In this document: positions 10,296 to 21,647 of the stretch, in pieces
How the letters are laid out: every line of letters starts with the position of its first letter
Position numbering within the stretch: the stretch's first letter is position 1
DNA from: Stereocaulon alpinum
Taxonomy: Eukaryota; Ascomycota; Lecanoromycetes; Lecanorales; Stereocaulaceae
NCBI GenBank assembly: GCA_018257865.1
Contig: JAEUBA010000072.1
Span: 102,359-166,358 of the forward strand
Length of the DNA: 64,000 bases
Reading direction: 5' to 3'
The notes under the pieces: generated by a model
The model's input: the letters and a program-made list of their open reading frames with translations, nothing else
Databases searched by the model: none
What the model was told of the DNA's origin: nothing
Made by a program: the position numbers and the translations under genes

Positions 10296-10682
10296 TAGGG
10301 GTGGGAAAAAATCGATTATTTCGAATATTAATCGATTATAATCACTACCCTAACCTATATTCACTATATAGGCTCGCTGTCGCCTATAAATATTGTCGCT
10401 GTCGCCTGTACGCATCGCCGCCGTCGCTGTATGAACTCCACTGCCCTAATAGAGACGAGGATGGAGACGGAGCAAGAGGAGAATGAATAACGAGTGGGCA
10501 GCAATATGGATTCGTGCGGCGATAGGGTGGTGCAGCAGCGCTATAATACCAAGACCCTGAGATATTTGGACCAACAGGAGCTCTGCGTTCAGCAGCATGA
10601 TTATTTCACATTGGATCAATCGATCATAATCGCCATATAATTGATTATTGAATCAATCGATTGTTTCATTCTTCTACCCCTA
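10296..10682. mobile_element. hAT-type MITE with 8-bp target duplication
   Basis: The element begins TAGGGGTGGGAA and ends TTCTACCCCTA, ends typical of the hAT superfamily. It is bounded by a perfect 8-bp direct repeat TCAGGTAC at 10288..10295 and 10683..10690, which matches the hAT target-site duplication length. Subterminal ATCGATT/AATCGAT blocks recur in both orientations at both ends. The 387-bp interior is too short for transposase and carries only spurious ORFs. Confidence 0.88.
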
Positions 10683-10690
10683 TCAGGTAC

Positions 10691-11654
10691 ACGGCAAGAG
10701 CCCCGGAAAACGGCCCCCAAACCTTAACATTCCCTGGGCTGCTAAGACGTATCCCGTTCATCCAATGGTTCGAGAGTGTTAACAGGGTAGAAGGTCTAGA
10801 GTCTCGTTGGCGGTCGTTTCTGACGTCGTTGTTGACGCTTTGTATGTTAGTGTTGGCAATATGCCTGAAAATCTGCCATATGGCGCGCGAAGCTTGAGGA
10901 CCCTTGAGATCGCCGCACGGCGCCTTCGGTACCCTATATGTTCGTCGGGTAACGCGTCATACCTAGGTTAGGGCCAACGTACGAGTTGAATTAGCTGTCT
11001 GGACTTTCCAGCGGTCCAGTATCTACTAGCACTCAGCAAAGATGTGGTAGTTATAATACCACCGTTGATCTGTGATTGGACAATTCTCGGAACGTACAAC
11101 GCGCCCACTGGCCATGAACATGACTTTGCGGGCTGTTAGTCGGTTCAACTGAAGACATCTTTTCGAGCGCCTAACACCGATTGAGAGACATTGCAAACGT
11201 GTCTGAAATTGTTGCACTTGGCTACGCTTCTCAGAAACAGAGTCCACCAGCAATGGGCTTAGCAGAATTAACGAACAGATAACATAAGGAAGTCGACAGT
11301 GGCGTAGCTATGCGGTGAAATAGAGAGTGATAGTTCGCCGCTTGAAACCTAGGCGACATGCTAGGACCATAGGATGACATTGTGCAGTCCACTTACAGGC
11401 AAAGAGGGAGAAGTCCCAGCATCTATGCTGTTCATCTTCGTTAATGGTGCGAATGTTGTTCCCAATTCAGTCACCCTCCGCGCCGTAACAACCGTTGCAA
11501 CGGTTTTTAGGTGGCGATATTCCAAGGGTTCACTCCGTCAGCTGGCAAACCTTCTTGATGGGCACGACCCTAAGAAGCGTTGGTGGCGTCTAGGGCGATT
11601 ACTTAGGCGGGTTAGGTAGTTCTAAGGTCGTTAGAAATAGTGGTGAAAACTATA
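10691..11654. other. intergenic stretch, nothing recognised
   Basis: About 1 kb with only short ORFs (at most 81 codons) that show no domain, signal peptide or splice continuity. It may be old decayed sequence. No evidence supports a gene. Confidence 0.45.
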
Positions 11655-11899
11655 GTGGATGAGGCCTGCTCAACTAGGCTCGCTTACCACTAGTCTACTC
11701 GGGCTAGGGCTTGCCAAGGCCTCCATGCGCACTTTATAAAATCTCTGCATGCAATTCTATCTAGCCACAACAACATCAATAGCAATATAATTGTTCAATG
11801 ACTAATGAGTCTTCAATCAGATCACTGATATTCTTAAGGTTTATATCTAGCTCTAGTAGACTAGTGGTAAGCGAGCCTAGTTGAGCAGGCCTCATCCAC
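11655..11899. mobile_element. MITE with about 48-bp TIRs and TA target duplication
   Basis: The left end starts GTGGATGAGGCCTGCTCAAC and the right end is its inverted copy. Identity is near perfect for about 48 bp (through ...CGCTTACCACTAGTCTACT). A TA dinucleotide flanks each end (11653..11654 and 11900..11901), the Tc1/mariner-type target duplication. Length is 245 bp. The AT-rich interior has no ORF, so it is a non-autonomous element. Confidence 0.8.
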
Positions 11900-11901
11900 T
11901 A

Positions 11902-12817
11902 TTGACTGCACCACTTAGTCTAACGAAGGTACTGTATACAAATTCCTGAATCGGCCAGATCGGCAAATTCTCTTTCGGCGACAGCATGACCCGCTCTAGC
12001 GTTCGCTTTAGGGCTCGCTACTCGAGGAGGGTTATCAATGGCGCCAGTACAGACTAGCGCCGTGATAATTGCGCTATCACGGGCTGCAAAAAAGTTGTTT
12101 CGTCCAAGCTTCCGCCGCGTAACACTGTAGCAGATCTCGGCAAAGGGATTCTTCTGTCACCTGCGTGGGCAACTACATTGATGAACGACAGGACTGAATA
12201 TCAGGAAACTCTGCGGATACTGTTTCCAACTTGTCGAGCGCCTTGATGTTCAAAAGCAAATGCTCGAACGCCTAGCTGAGACCTTTCGCTTAATAATGAT
12301 GAACCTGATAAGCATTCCCTGCAACGGCAGCTACTAATCAATGTTCAACAGGGAACAGTGATGATGCGCATCGAGAGACGGGCTTCGCGACGGAGGACAG
12401 GCTACCGGATGTGATGAAGATGTTGTTTGGTTTCAGAAGCCTTAGCTTACTCGGGGCTTTTTCAGCGCCGGAGGTTGCCTATACTTTGTCTCGCAAGATA
12501 TCTCTCATAACCCGCTACGATCATTCTGCATGGTCTTTGTTCTTTGCATGGTGTGTCAATGGCCCAAAAGGCTCATATTTACCTCACGATGTGATGCCCA
12601 CAACGCTAAAAGTCTCGTCACTATTCAGCAAAAGTAGGAGCTGGTATCTGTAGCTGGCCTCGAAAGCGCTGTACGTGCAGATAGGTGACCTTGAGAGTGG
12701 CTATGACAGCCGAAGATGCCGAAGACATGGGCATATGGTTTCTGCAAGCATACTTATGCCCCCCCCCAGGTAAAAATATATGTGTGCCTAACATTGACTG
12801 CAAATATCCTCGGACAC
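11902..12817. other. intergenic stretch, nothing recognised
   Basis: About 0.9 kb between the TA-MITE and the PTH11-like gene. Short ORFs on both strands have no recognisable features. A C-homopolymer run lies near 12760. Confidence 0.45.
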
Positions 12818-13976
12818 CTAGTGTGATAGATGAGCAAGAGGAAAATGCTGGGCTTGCGATCCATCATCTGGTGATGTCAAGTTCTGTGTTTCCAGATCAT
12901 CTCGAAAGGTGCTAACTGACGGCTTATTGCGTCGCGAGCTTCCATCGTCAGTACGTTGTCTCTCGATGCCACTCTGGCCAATGCTAATGTCTTTATATCG
13001 ACGCGCACTACCACGTGATACCAAATACTTCCTTCCTTTCTTGGTGAGCAACACTCGGTATAGTGGTAAAGACGCAACAATGACCGCCACGGTGACTTCG
13101 AGGCTCGACCACAGCGCAACCCCAGAGAAGGTTCCCGATTGAAGCGATTCGACGGTGCGAAGAATGTCAAATATCGCAACTACAAGCCCAAGAGAGAAAA
13201 TTCCGAACAGAGCCGTCTTCTGTGATTTGCGCAATTGCATGTGCCAGACCATGGCAACCGGCAACGCGATGACTACAGAGCGTCAGGTTGATGTAGACCA
13301 GGATCCAGACAACAAACACCAACCGACAAGGTCTGACAAAACGTTCAGAGCACACCAGTACTTGTAGGTCGCCCTAATGTTGTGCAGTGCCTGAGGCGAG
13401 TGGCATTTTCCTGGAAGGTCATTAATTCTCAACAGTCTAAGAGCTTTGAGGGGTCAGCCGCGTACTATAGTCATACAGGTCGGCCGCAGATCCGCAGATT
13501 GTAAACGTGCTGCCAATGCATACCCAAAAGGAAGCGAAGGTCAGCCCAGCAGCAGCCCACCACAGTCGAACAAAAGTCTGGGACACTTCGAAGAGGAGTC
13601 GGTAGAAGAGTAGGAATGTAGCTTTGACTGTCCACAGCACCATGAAAACCAGCAAGGTAACTACTAATCTGACTTGCAAGTAGGCGTAGTAGAAAGGATC
13701 TGTCAGTGGCGGAGCGACTTCTTCCTTGAGACCTATCCTTTTGATTCGAACCGAATATGGGAACCCAGCCGTGTATACGCCAGCGAGAGCTATGAGGAGG
13801 ACCACTGAGAGTAGATGCGACGCGTCATCCCAGTAGAATCTTGAGGCCGTCAGATAGCGGATGGCGAACCGTCCAAGAGACAACAAGATGGCGATGGTTG
13901 TAAGGGTCCAGAGAAGAGCCTGTGCAATCTCACATAAACCTATGAACCCATGGCTAGAATGGAGATATACGAACAT
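12818..13976 (-). CDS. PTH11-like integral membrane protein (fungal rhodopsin-type domain)
   Basis: Exons 13976..13477, 13436..13324 and 13272..12818 give 355 aa with exact phase (introns 40 and 51 nt, branches GCTGAC and CTGAC). About seven hydrophobic segments are predicted, with a long hydrophilic C-terminal tail (about 90 residues, Arg/Ser/Asp-rich). The middle exon carries the conserved C-x-N/Y-K-YW region (KCHSPQALHNIRATYKYW), followed by a Pro-containing helix IALPVAMVWHMQL, typical of the large SAT20/PTH11-like family. Members are thought to be GPCR-like sensors, but most are uncharacterised. The usual N-terminal CFEM domain is absent. The gene is divergent from the DHA2 MFS gene. Confidence 0.8.
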
Positions 13977-14716
13977 TCAAACTCTGCACCGAAAGGGTTT
14001 GCCACATGACTAGGCAAGCATTACTTGGTCATAAGGTATGCCAGACAGTAACCTATCGCTTTTGCTGGCAAAGAAACAAAACAGACAAGGTCCAGTAAAT
14101 AGGATTTAGCTTTATCTTTGAAGCCATGGAACAAGCATCCGAGCATGGCATGTGCTGTTAACGTGCCGCGGTGCGGCACATTTGGTGTAGGTCCAACCCA
14201 TAGGATTGGTGCGAACCGTTCAGCACTTCTGACTCAGCCGTTCATGGGCATGCCATGTGGATGCATGACGGAACACAAGTCGATGCTAAATGACGCAGTG
14301 ATGTGTAGAAATAGTATTTCATTCGCTCGATTAAGTGAATGCTCGAACAATCACAGGGACGAGGATTGATCAGCATCGTCTAGTGCCGCAAAACTACAAT
14401 TTAGGTGACGCCAGTGGCTAGAGTGCGCAAGGCTTTGAATCGTTGATGGAAACCACACAGCTTTCGTGGAAAAGTCGATGATCATTTTGAAGGATTTTGG
14501 TGGGGGATCGGCGATGAAGGATTGTGGGAAGTAGGATTTGCTCCGATGGCTGACGGGACACAACAACACGCTGCATCTGATGAGTAAGCGCATGAAACAC
14601 GGTATCTGTTTTGGCCCGATTCAGCTTTTAACTCCCGCGTCGGCAGCAACTTATCTCCATCCTCATCATAACGTAATATGTACTCCTACTACTAGACGAC
14701 CTTGCTTGAATTGAGA
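13977..14716. other. divergent intergenic region
   Basis: About 740 bp shared as promoter space by the PTH11-like gene (-) and the MFS gene (+). No ORF worth calling and no clear motif were seen. Confidence 0.5.
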
Positions 14717-16595
14717 ATGCCAGACACAAGCAGCCTAGATCCAACAGAAGACACTCCACTCCTTGGAGATCATCCAGAGCAAGTGGAACGTCACGCCCCT
14801 GAGAGTTGCGGCTCAGCTCAGAACGGCTCAGCAAACGACGTCGAACCGGATCCGCATTCAGAAGATGCTGAATACCCTGAGCTCGTGCAAGGGAGGAATA
14901 ACGTCAAATTTGTGCTACCTATACTTGGCGTCGGCATTTTTCTAGCCTTCCTAGACCAGTCTGTCATTGCTACCATAAATGGCAAAATTGGCAGTGATTT
15001 GCATGCGGTCAAAAACGTCTCGTGGATCGCTACTGCCTACTTCCTCACGATGTCGGCTTCCCAACCACTGTATGGTAAACTCAGCGACGTCTTTGGGCGG
15101 AAGCCATGTCTTCTATTTGCCTACACTATGTTTGCAATAGGAAGCCTTGGCTGCGGCGTTGCAAGGAGCATAGAAGGTCTTATTGCTGCCAGGGTAGGTC
15201 GAAGTATCGGTCCTCCCCAGGATGGTGGTGCTGAAAGGACTAGGCAATTCAAGGGGTTGGAGGGGGTGGCATGTTGATCGTTGTTACCGTCCTTCTGTCT
15301 GACTTCATCCCGCTAAGGGATCGAGGAACATATCAAGGCTACCTCAATCTTATCGGAGCGGTTGGTTCGACTTCTGGTGGCCCCATTGGTCTGCTACCGG
15401 CCCAAGTGCACTCGTACGATCGTGAGCTAACGTTCAGATTAAAGGAGGGCTTTTTGTACAAAGCATTGGCTGGAGATGGTAAGCAGTGGCTCTCTCCTAT
15501 GGAGCTCTCGAGCTTACTGAGATGGCAGGGTCTTTCTTGTCCAGGTGCTTCTGTGCATGCTTGCGATCGTCACTGTTGGCCTTTTGCTTCATCTTCCGAA
15601 AAGGCAGATTGAGACATCATAGAGAAAACAGCTTCGCCGTATCGATTTCCTCGGGGCCTTACTATTAGTCCTGGCTATCTCAAGCGTTTTGTTCGGCCTT
15701 GATCGAGGCAGCAACATTTCGTGGCGTGATCCCCTAACTATAGGATGTCTATGCACTACAGTACCTTTGTTAACCGCATTTCTAGCAGTTGAAACACGTT
15801 TCGCGGTCGAGCCATTTACACCAGGCCATGTCATATTTGACAAAGCTCTTTTTTCATGTTACAGTCAGAACTTCTTTGGATATGCAGCTTTTACTGCACT
15901 CATAATATATCTGCCTCTGTACTTCCAAGTCATTCTGGGTATGACGCCTATCCAAGCAGGAGCGAGCCTTGTCCCAGCCGCAATATCTGCGGTTGTCGGA
16001 ACTCTTTCCGGGGGAATGATCATCAAGAGAACTGGAAGATTCTACTGGCTCGCTGCACTCGCCGCAACAGTAGCTACACTCGACACTATACCTTTCGTGG
16101 TGGCGCCTTCGCTCAATAGCGGTTCTCTTCCAACTATCTACGTTGGATCCATCATCAGCTTCGTGCCACAAGGCATAACCGTGACAGCTTCTCTGATTGC
16201 GATTAGTATGTCTCGACACCAATGAAGTCCGTGGCATTGCTGACAGCCCCCAAGTCTCCAATGTATCAGCAGCAGATCAAGCGGTAGCGACAGCATGCGC
16301 CTTTCTATTCCGATCTCTCGGTGCAGCTGTCGGAGTCTGCTTAGTCGGCGTCCTTATTCAAACTGTCTTACGATTGCGGCTTCACGCCTCCCTTGAACCC
16401 GAAGAGGCGGATCGGATACTCAAAGGCATTGCGCAAGGCCTCGAGTTCATTAAGGACCTTCCTCCGTCGCTTCGCACGACGGTTCGAGACTGCTATCGTG
16501 ACGGCATTCAGGCAGGTTTCGCATTGTGCTCGGCGCTACTTGCAGTCGCCACATTGAGTGTCTTCTGGTGGCGGGAGAAGAAGCTTTCAAAATGA
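14717..16595 (+). CDS. MFS transporter, DHA2/VBA-type, with an in-frame stop
   Basis: Exons 14717..15193, 15244..15388, 15445..15478, 15529..16205 and 16255..16595 sum to 558 codons with intact phase. The N-terminus has an acidic tail with DTPLLG, common in vacuolar VBA-type permeases. Motif A is GKLSDVFGRKPCLLFAY, followed by RAIQGVGGGGM and GPIGGLFVQSIGWRWVF. Fourteen TM segments are expected. A TAG at 15620..15622 lies between KRQIETS and RKQLRRIDFLGALLL, where no frame shift is needed. Everything downstream stays in frame and conserved. Either this is a recent pseudogene or sequence error, or a 48-nt in-frame intron (15575..15622, GTTGGC...CATAG) removes it, at the cost of half a TM helix. 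Two other introns use AAG acceptors. Confidence 0.7.
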
Positions 16596-17204
16596 TTAAA
16601 CTTCATCTCGTCAACCTATGCCAACATTGCAATCTTAGATGTTACTTGGAGAGCCCATTGTGCTCTGCTCCTAGGAGACTGAGGTAGCTGCGGAGCTATT
16701 TGAATAACGAAGGTCTTGAATGGAAATGTAACGTTTCAACGTGTACGTGTTAGCGGTGGCTACAGCAGTTTCAATAGGCCTGATGCTCCGCAGTACTTTC
16801 CTGATACGGAGGGAGCTGAGACCATTGATTAGTGACCAGCTGCATTTAGAGTAGAAATTCAAGGCTAAGAATGGTTGGAAGTCTAAGCAACGACTTCGTG
16901 AAATGTCAAGCATCTTGCTCTCAGTGCAATGGGGAGGGGTTGTTTTGCACTTGGATGTCATATTCGGAAGATGGCGGTTACGCTGAACGTATTAGAGCGT
17001 AGGTCGGAGGTATCTCATAGCGCTAAGACGGGTAGATTTTTATGACATGCGGAAAATGAAGCAATAACGAGACTTTCGGATTCGTTATCATTATGTAACA
17101 TTGGCCGATGCCATGCCTTTGGTCAACTGTCTCAACTGCCCCGTTCCGAGGCAACCACATCATGATCAGCCTGGCTCATCCGAGAGCACTCAGTACGCTC
17201 AAAC
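16596..17204. other. intergenic region
   Basis: About 600 bp between convergent genes. A 96-codon minus ORF (16671..16961) lacks any support, and no repeats were seen. Confidence 0.45.
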
Positions 17205-17881
17205 CTACTTCCAAGTCATACCCAACCTCTGGAAGAGCGAGAACAAAGACCCCTTAGGCACCGCGGCTCCATACGAAGCCATCCACCTAGCTGCAAATGA
17301 ACCTACATCGCGCAGTATTGTCAGTATACCATCACCACCACACCCAACCATGGAAAGCAAAACTCACCCTCAACAGGCCCCAACTCCGCAAACCCCAACA
17401 ACTCAAGCACATACGGCGCCAGCACCACCAAAACCCCCAACGCAACAACCGTACAAAACACCGCCGTCGCAACAGGATGATCGGCCGCAAAGCCCTTAAT
17501 CTTCTTAGCCGCTTCGCACGCTTTATCGTAGGCCTCTTGCATTGCGGGCGCCATGTCTTTGCCGGCTTTGAGGACTGCTTCGAGGCTTGTCAGGACTTTG
17601 TTGGCGAGGTATTCGGACCAGCCGCCGGCTTGGTGGACGAGGGTTTGGATCGTTGTGGTTAGGGAGGAGCCGGGTTTGGGGGCGGTTAGCATGGCTGAGA
17701 CGATGGAGGAGGCGGCTTCGTCGCTGGTTAGGCGAGGGGTCTTGGTGCCGCGGGTGGAGGGTTGGAGAGTTGCTTTTTCCGAGAGGTGCTGGTATTTCTC
17801 GGTTTCGATGGGAAGGCGAATGCTACCTTTGCCGTTGCCGATTGGGAGGCAGGGGAAGAGGGTCTTTAGAAGGCTGGCCAT
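17205..17881 (-). CDS. IFI6/IFI27 (ISG12)-like small membrane protein
   Basis: Exons 17881..17368 and 17302..17205 give 203 aa (65-nt intron, GTGAGT...GATGTAG). The ATG at 17881 is preferred over one 66 codons upstream, whose leader looks like 5' UTR. The N-terminal half is hydrophilic. A helix-rich segment with Lys/Ala follows, then a hydrophobic stretch (HPVATAVFCTVVALGVLVVL). The family hallmark LLGF-x-x-LGPV-x-GSFAA sits across the splice site, and the second exon ends GSLFSLFQRLGMTWK, like the conserved C-terminus of the family. In animals these small Gly-rich proteins are mitochondrial and linked to apoptosis. The fungal role is unknown. Confidence 0.8.
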
Positions 17882-19990
17882 GTTGGAGTATTGTAGGGAA
17901 TCGTTGGATTCGTTCTTTGGCAAGGTGCTTTGGAGCGTCGGCAGATCAGTATGCTGTCCTGTGCGTGGTTTGTGTTGTAAAGGATGATGGCTTTGTAAAG
18001 TTAGAGGTCTGCCTTGGTTGACCGTGATCAAGGTCGTGATACGAGGTTCCGGTTCCCTGGGACACGCTGCGTGAAACATGGGAGTAGGCGACCATAGCGA
18101 GCTTCCGACAAGCCAATAGCATTACCCTTCAGGTGGGGCCAACGGACCGGCCCATGCGTGCAGAGAGCCTATGATTGCGTCCTACAACCTACAGAATGTT
18201 TCCTGTCCAGACGTGGAAGCCTGATAGATCCTCTGCATATCTTGAAATGGGCATATGACAGCGGTCGCGAAGAGTACGGTTCAGTCAGATCCATCGTTAT
18301 GTCTTGAATACTCGTTGTAACGTGACTAATTATAAGTTGGATTTGGTACCAAAGGTTCTGTTGACGACAGAGCATCTCCTAGTGCTGTTGAAACATCCTT
18401 AGGAAATTTAGGGCAGGAGGGAGAGTCATCTTGCCAGCTAGAAAACCATAGCGCTTCAGACGCTTTCGCCATATACGGCGATGCGGAAGCAGGCCAATTG
18501 GGGAAATTGATTAATAGATGAGAGACCATGCAAAATGCTCCCATCAGGGTGAAGCCAAAGTCAAGCTCAGCGGTGAGCAATGCCATTAGTACAAGACCAT
18601 ATGTGGTTAAGAACCCATATGTGGCGCTTATCAGTGTACATAATCTCTCATGCACAGAAAACTTCAAATGATATCGTTCACAATGATCAGAATGAACGAC
18701 TCTATGCTTTATTGTCTTTTTCGTTTCACTGCCATGGTAAAGTACACAATAAGATGCTTTAGCCTCAGATCAGTCTCTGCTATGGATCAGATCAAACTAT
18801 CTCCAGGACCCAAGACGGCATACCTGCCGCAAAAGTTTCCTAAAGAACGAATTTGCTGCGCAGACGGTGATTTCAATGTTAAAACCTCTCGTGCTCGTCC
18901 AAGTATCATTTAGTCAAACACGAGTGGCTCCTCTTCGACGCCTGCACCAAGGCAACCTAGGATCACACTTCGTGCATACAGAAGCGCAATAATCACTCCC
19001 TTCCCAGATATGTTAGTTCTGGGACAACAAAACCCAGTTTTGCAAACAATCATCCGACGCAAGAAATCGCAGACGATGGGTTCACTAGTCTAAGGCTTTG
19101 GTTCTATCGGTCTGGGAGCTGAGACAGCGCCAATCCGATGAACGACACTTTCAAGGGCACATCTTCATTAGAAAGGCCAACAGCTTCTTCAGCTTCGGCT
19201 AGGTTTTCGCGTACGTCTCACACATTGGCGTCATCATTTTACCTTTGCTTACTCACGGTTTCTACCATCTCCTGCTTTACTGCTATTGTGATCTATCTTC
19301 TTGGAGCTCCTCAGCCGTAGTCAGTGCCTCTTCTAGCGCATATTCCTCGTCCACGGCTGGTGCTTCTGATAGAAGTTCTCTTTGCAGGAAAACCTCGGCG
19401 CTGGCGCTGGCGCTGGCGCTGACTTCTCATTGTCGAGCTTGGATTACTTATTGAGACAGTCCTTTTCGTTCGAAGTTTTGGTCCTTTTCGTTCGAAGTTT
19501 TCGGCTTAGATAATTGGTATTCGTGAGGTCACCCATCAATATGTAGGTTCGAGAATCGATGGTCAAATTGAAGGCGAAGCGCCAACAGTCCGAGGTTGGG
19601 TTGGAAGGGGCAGGTAGAGCTGCATAGTCGTATTGAGTATCGAACAAAGCTCGTAATAGTCGAGTGGGCGGATTTTGTTGTGTTGCTCTACCTGTCCTTG
19701 TTTCCTGTCTATATCATTAAAACCAAGGTCTAATCTAATCTAGTCTAATCTATTCTGTTGTAGTAACATGCCCTGACTCCACCGCTAAGATGCAGTTCGC
19801 ATACGTTGAGAAGAATTGGACTATCAGTGATTATATTCGTACGGGCCAACTCTCCCACCCGCCGCAATAATGAGTGGAGTCAGGCCGTCCCTGCTCTCCG
19901 ATCAAGTATACTATCCCAGCATCAATACCACCGTATTCGCATCCGCAAGCCTAGTCTCTCCCCTCCCATTCCATACTCAAGGGTCAACTA
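17882..19990. other. 2.1-kb stretch without a supported gene
   Basis: A minus-strand ORF at 18326..18667 lacks an ATG but encodes a hydrophobic segment (TYGLVLMALLTAELDFGFTL) and could be a transporter remnant. A GGCGCT hexamer is repeated four times near 19398..19421. A 21-bp unit is directly duplicated at 19459..19479 and 19481..19501. Nothing else is recognised. Confidence 0.4.
19459..19501. repeat. tandem duplication of a 21-bp unit
   Basis: The unit GTCCTTTTCGTTCGAAGTTT (plus T) occurs twice, separated by one G. It is noncoding as far as I can tell and a candidate polymorphic site. Confidence 0.85.
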
Positions 19991-20326
19991 TTATTTCCCC
20001 TTCTTCTCCCCCTCCAAACTCCTCAACGCCTCATCAATCTTTCCCATCTGCTCCCTCTCCAAATCCCTAGTCGAGAGCCCCGCCTTCTGCCGAAACGCAA
20101 TCTGTTGTTCCAAGCTCGCTTTCACGCCTTGTAAAGTGGCCAGGCGCTCTTGTTCGGGGTCGAGTCTAGGGGTGGATATGGTTGATATGGCGGCTTTGTA
20201 GAGGGAGCTTAGGAAGCTGGGTGTGGAGGCTGTGGAGGGCGGTGAGGCGGTTGTGGTGGTGGGTTTTGGATTGGGGTTGGGGAGATAGGAGAATACCCAG
20301 GATGGGGTTGAGGGATTGGAGGGCAT
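19991..20326 (-). CDS. small unknown protein with C-terminal coiled coil
   Basis: This 111-aa ORF starts with an ATG in good context (CCAACCATGCC). The N-terminus is Pro/Ser/Thr-rich (about residues 1-40), followed by a short amphipathic segment FLSSLYKAAIS. A charged helical region then begins LDPEQERLATLQGVKASLEQ and ends Lys-rich. I do not recognise the family. The sense strand goes from C-rich to mixed, as in other genes here, which supports coding. An in-frame extension upstream is not evident. Confidence 0.55.
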   Translation of the reverse strand: MPSNPSTPSWVFSYLPNPNPKPTTTTASPPSTASTPSFLSSLYKAAISTISTPRLDPEQERLATLQGVKASLEQQIAFRQKAGLSTRDLEREQMGKIDEALRSLEGEKKGK

Positions 20327-21051
20327 GGTTGGGGGTCGTTGAATTGCGGGAGTCGACTGAGAATGTTTTCGGTGTTTGGCTTGGGCGGTGCGAGAAGAGA
20401 GTAGATTTTACTGCGCAAATGGAAAGCGAGTGTCGGTTTAGAAAGCAGAAAGAAAAAGATAAAGCGGTTATATGGATGGAGCTTTATGGAAAAGAATAAT
20501 GAGCGGTGAAAAGGGCGTAAGATTTTCTACCACGGTACAAACCCCTGTAGACGGCTCGTTCCGGGCGGGTGGCCCATAATTAGAGCAGAGAGCTCCACTA
20601 TCCATCCCTAAACCCTGTCGAACTGTCACTTGAGTTTGATCTCGCGATATGATACGCCTTGGCTGCTCTATCGGTGACCTTTGAACAGCCGTCGGAGTGC
20701 TTAAAAGACCAGTATCAAAGAGCTAGATCTAGACAAGGATAATTCGATTAGTTATGGTTACGATGCGTTGAAGCAAGCAATTGACGAGTTTTAGCTTTGC
20801 ACCGATAGCTTCTCAAAGTCGCTGGAGAGATATCAACCAATGTGGTCAGGTGCGTCCAGTCTTGAGACCAATGAGGGAAAGTCAAGTAGGCTCTTTGGCG
20901 CGAAGATGATGTCCGCACAATTTGACGAAGCGCTCGGCAAGAGAGTAGCATCTCTATGCTCGCTCCTTAACCCCATCAATCTCTCCTGTGCGATGTACTC
21001 TAGCCACAATACTGACGAGAGCTATAACGACAGGCTAGCTTACTGACGGAG
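20327..21051. other. intergenic region upstream of the STAND relic
   Basis: About 720 bp with no clear gene. It may contain further decayed N-terminal sequence of the STAND relic (around 20900-21040), but no domain can be read. Confidence 0.4.
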
Positions 21052-21360
21052 GTACACATTCGCATGTTAGCCGACGGATCTGAACAGGCTAATCTGCTAC
21101 GGTGCATCGAAAGCCTCCTCCAGACGCAAAGAGTGAAATCTCCCGAAAATTCTCGACTCCTCGCGCGACCATTGAATTTGACCGGCACACCACTTGCTCC
21201 AATTCTTGTGCCACGCCCTGCTGAAATGCAAGCCATTGAGTAGAGCCTACCACAAGTTTCAGCAGATATGGAATCCATCCTTGCATTGCAAAGGATGGGC
21301 GGCATTGGCAAATCGCAGATTGCGCGGGGATATGCGACGAAGCACACGAACGATAGATGA
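21052..21360 (+). pseudogene. relic of a STAND NTPase (linker and P-loop region)
   Basis: One continuous frame encodes NLLRCIESLLQTQRVKSP, then RPLNLTGTPLAPILVPRPAE, a TAG at 21235..21237, and then ALQRMGGIGKSQIARGYATK ending at TGA 21358..21360. The second part is a P-loop (GMGGIGKS-type Walker A) of the NB-ARC/NACHT kind, and the first matches the linker that precedes it in fungal STAND proteins. Nothing of the rest of the NTPase domain follows. The in-frame stop and truncation mark a dead fragment. It lies 290 bp upstream of a HET-domain gene on the same strand. Confidence 0.75.
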
Positions 21361-21647
21361 GTACCGTCTGTATATAACGAGTCAACTCTTGCGATGCAGT
21401 ATACCGTATCCGGCTAGTCCCGATCCTGCCGTCCCCTAAGGTACTTACAAAGTACCCCTCCTCTTAGTCTCTTATTACACTGCTCTAGCTACATACCCCC
21501 AGTCACCATAAACACTGTCTACATCCGATCCCTTCACGTTAGACTATGGTATATACCCAATAGGAGCAACGATCTCATTCTAGGTTAGATCAAGTACCTA
21601 AGGTAAACCCTCTTACTCGCTATACACGGCTGCCTTATCACGATTAA

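Noticed and set aside
10301..10486. 61-codon ORF inside the hAT-type element
   Set aside because: Too short for a transposase and composed of the element's subterminal repeats.
18326..18667. Hydrophobic minus ORF, possible transporter fragment
   Set aside because: It lacks an ATG and continuing exons could not be found on either side, so the family cannot be assigned.
21411..21647. TA-rich segment before the HET gene as a RIP-mutated repeat
   Set aside because: Dinucleotide bias looks RIP-like by eye, but no partner copy or index can be computed here.
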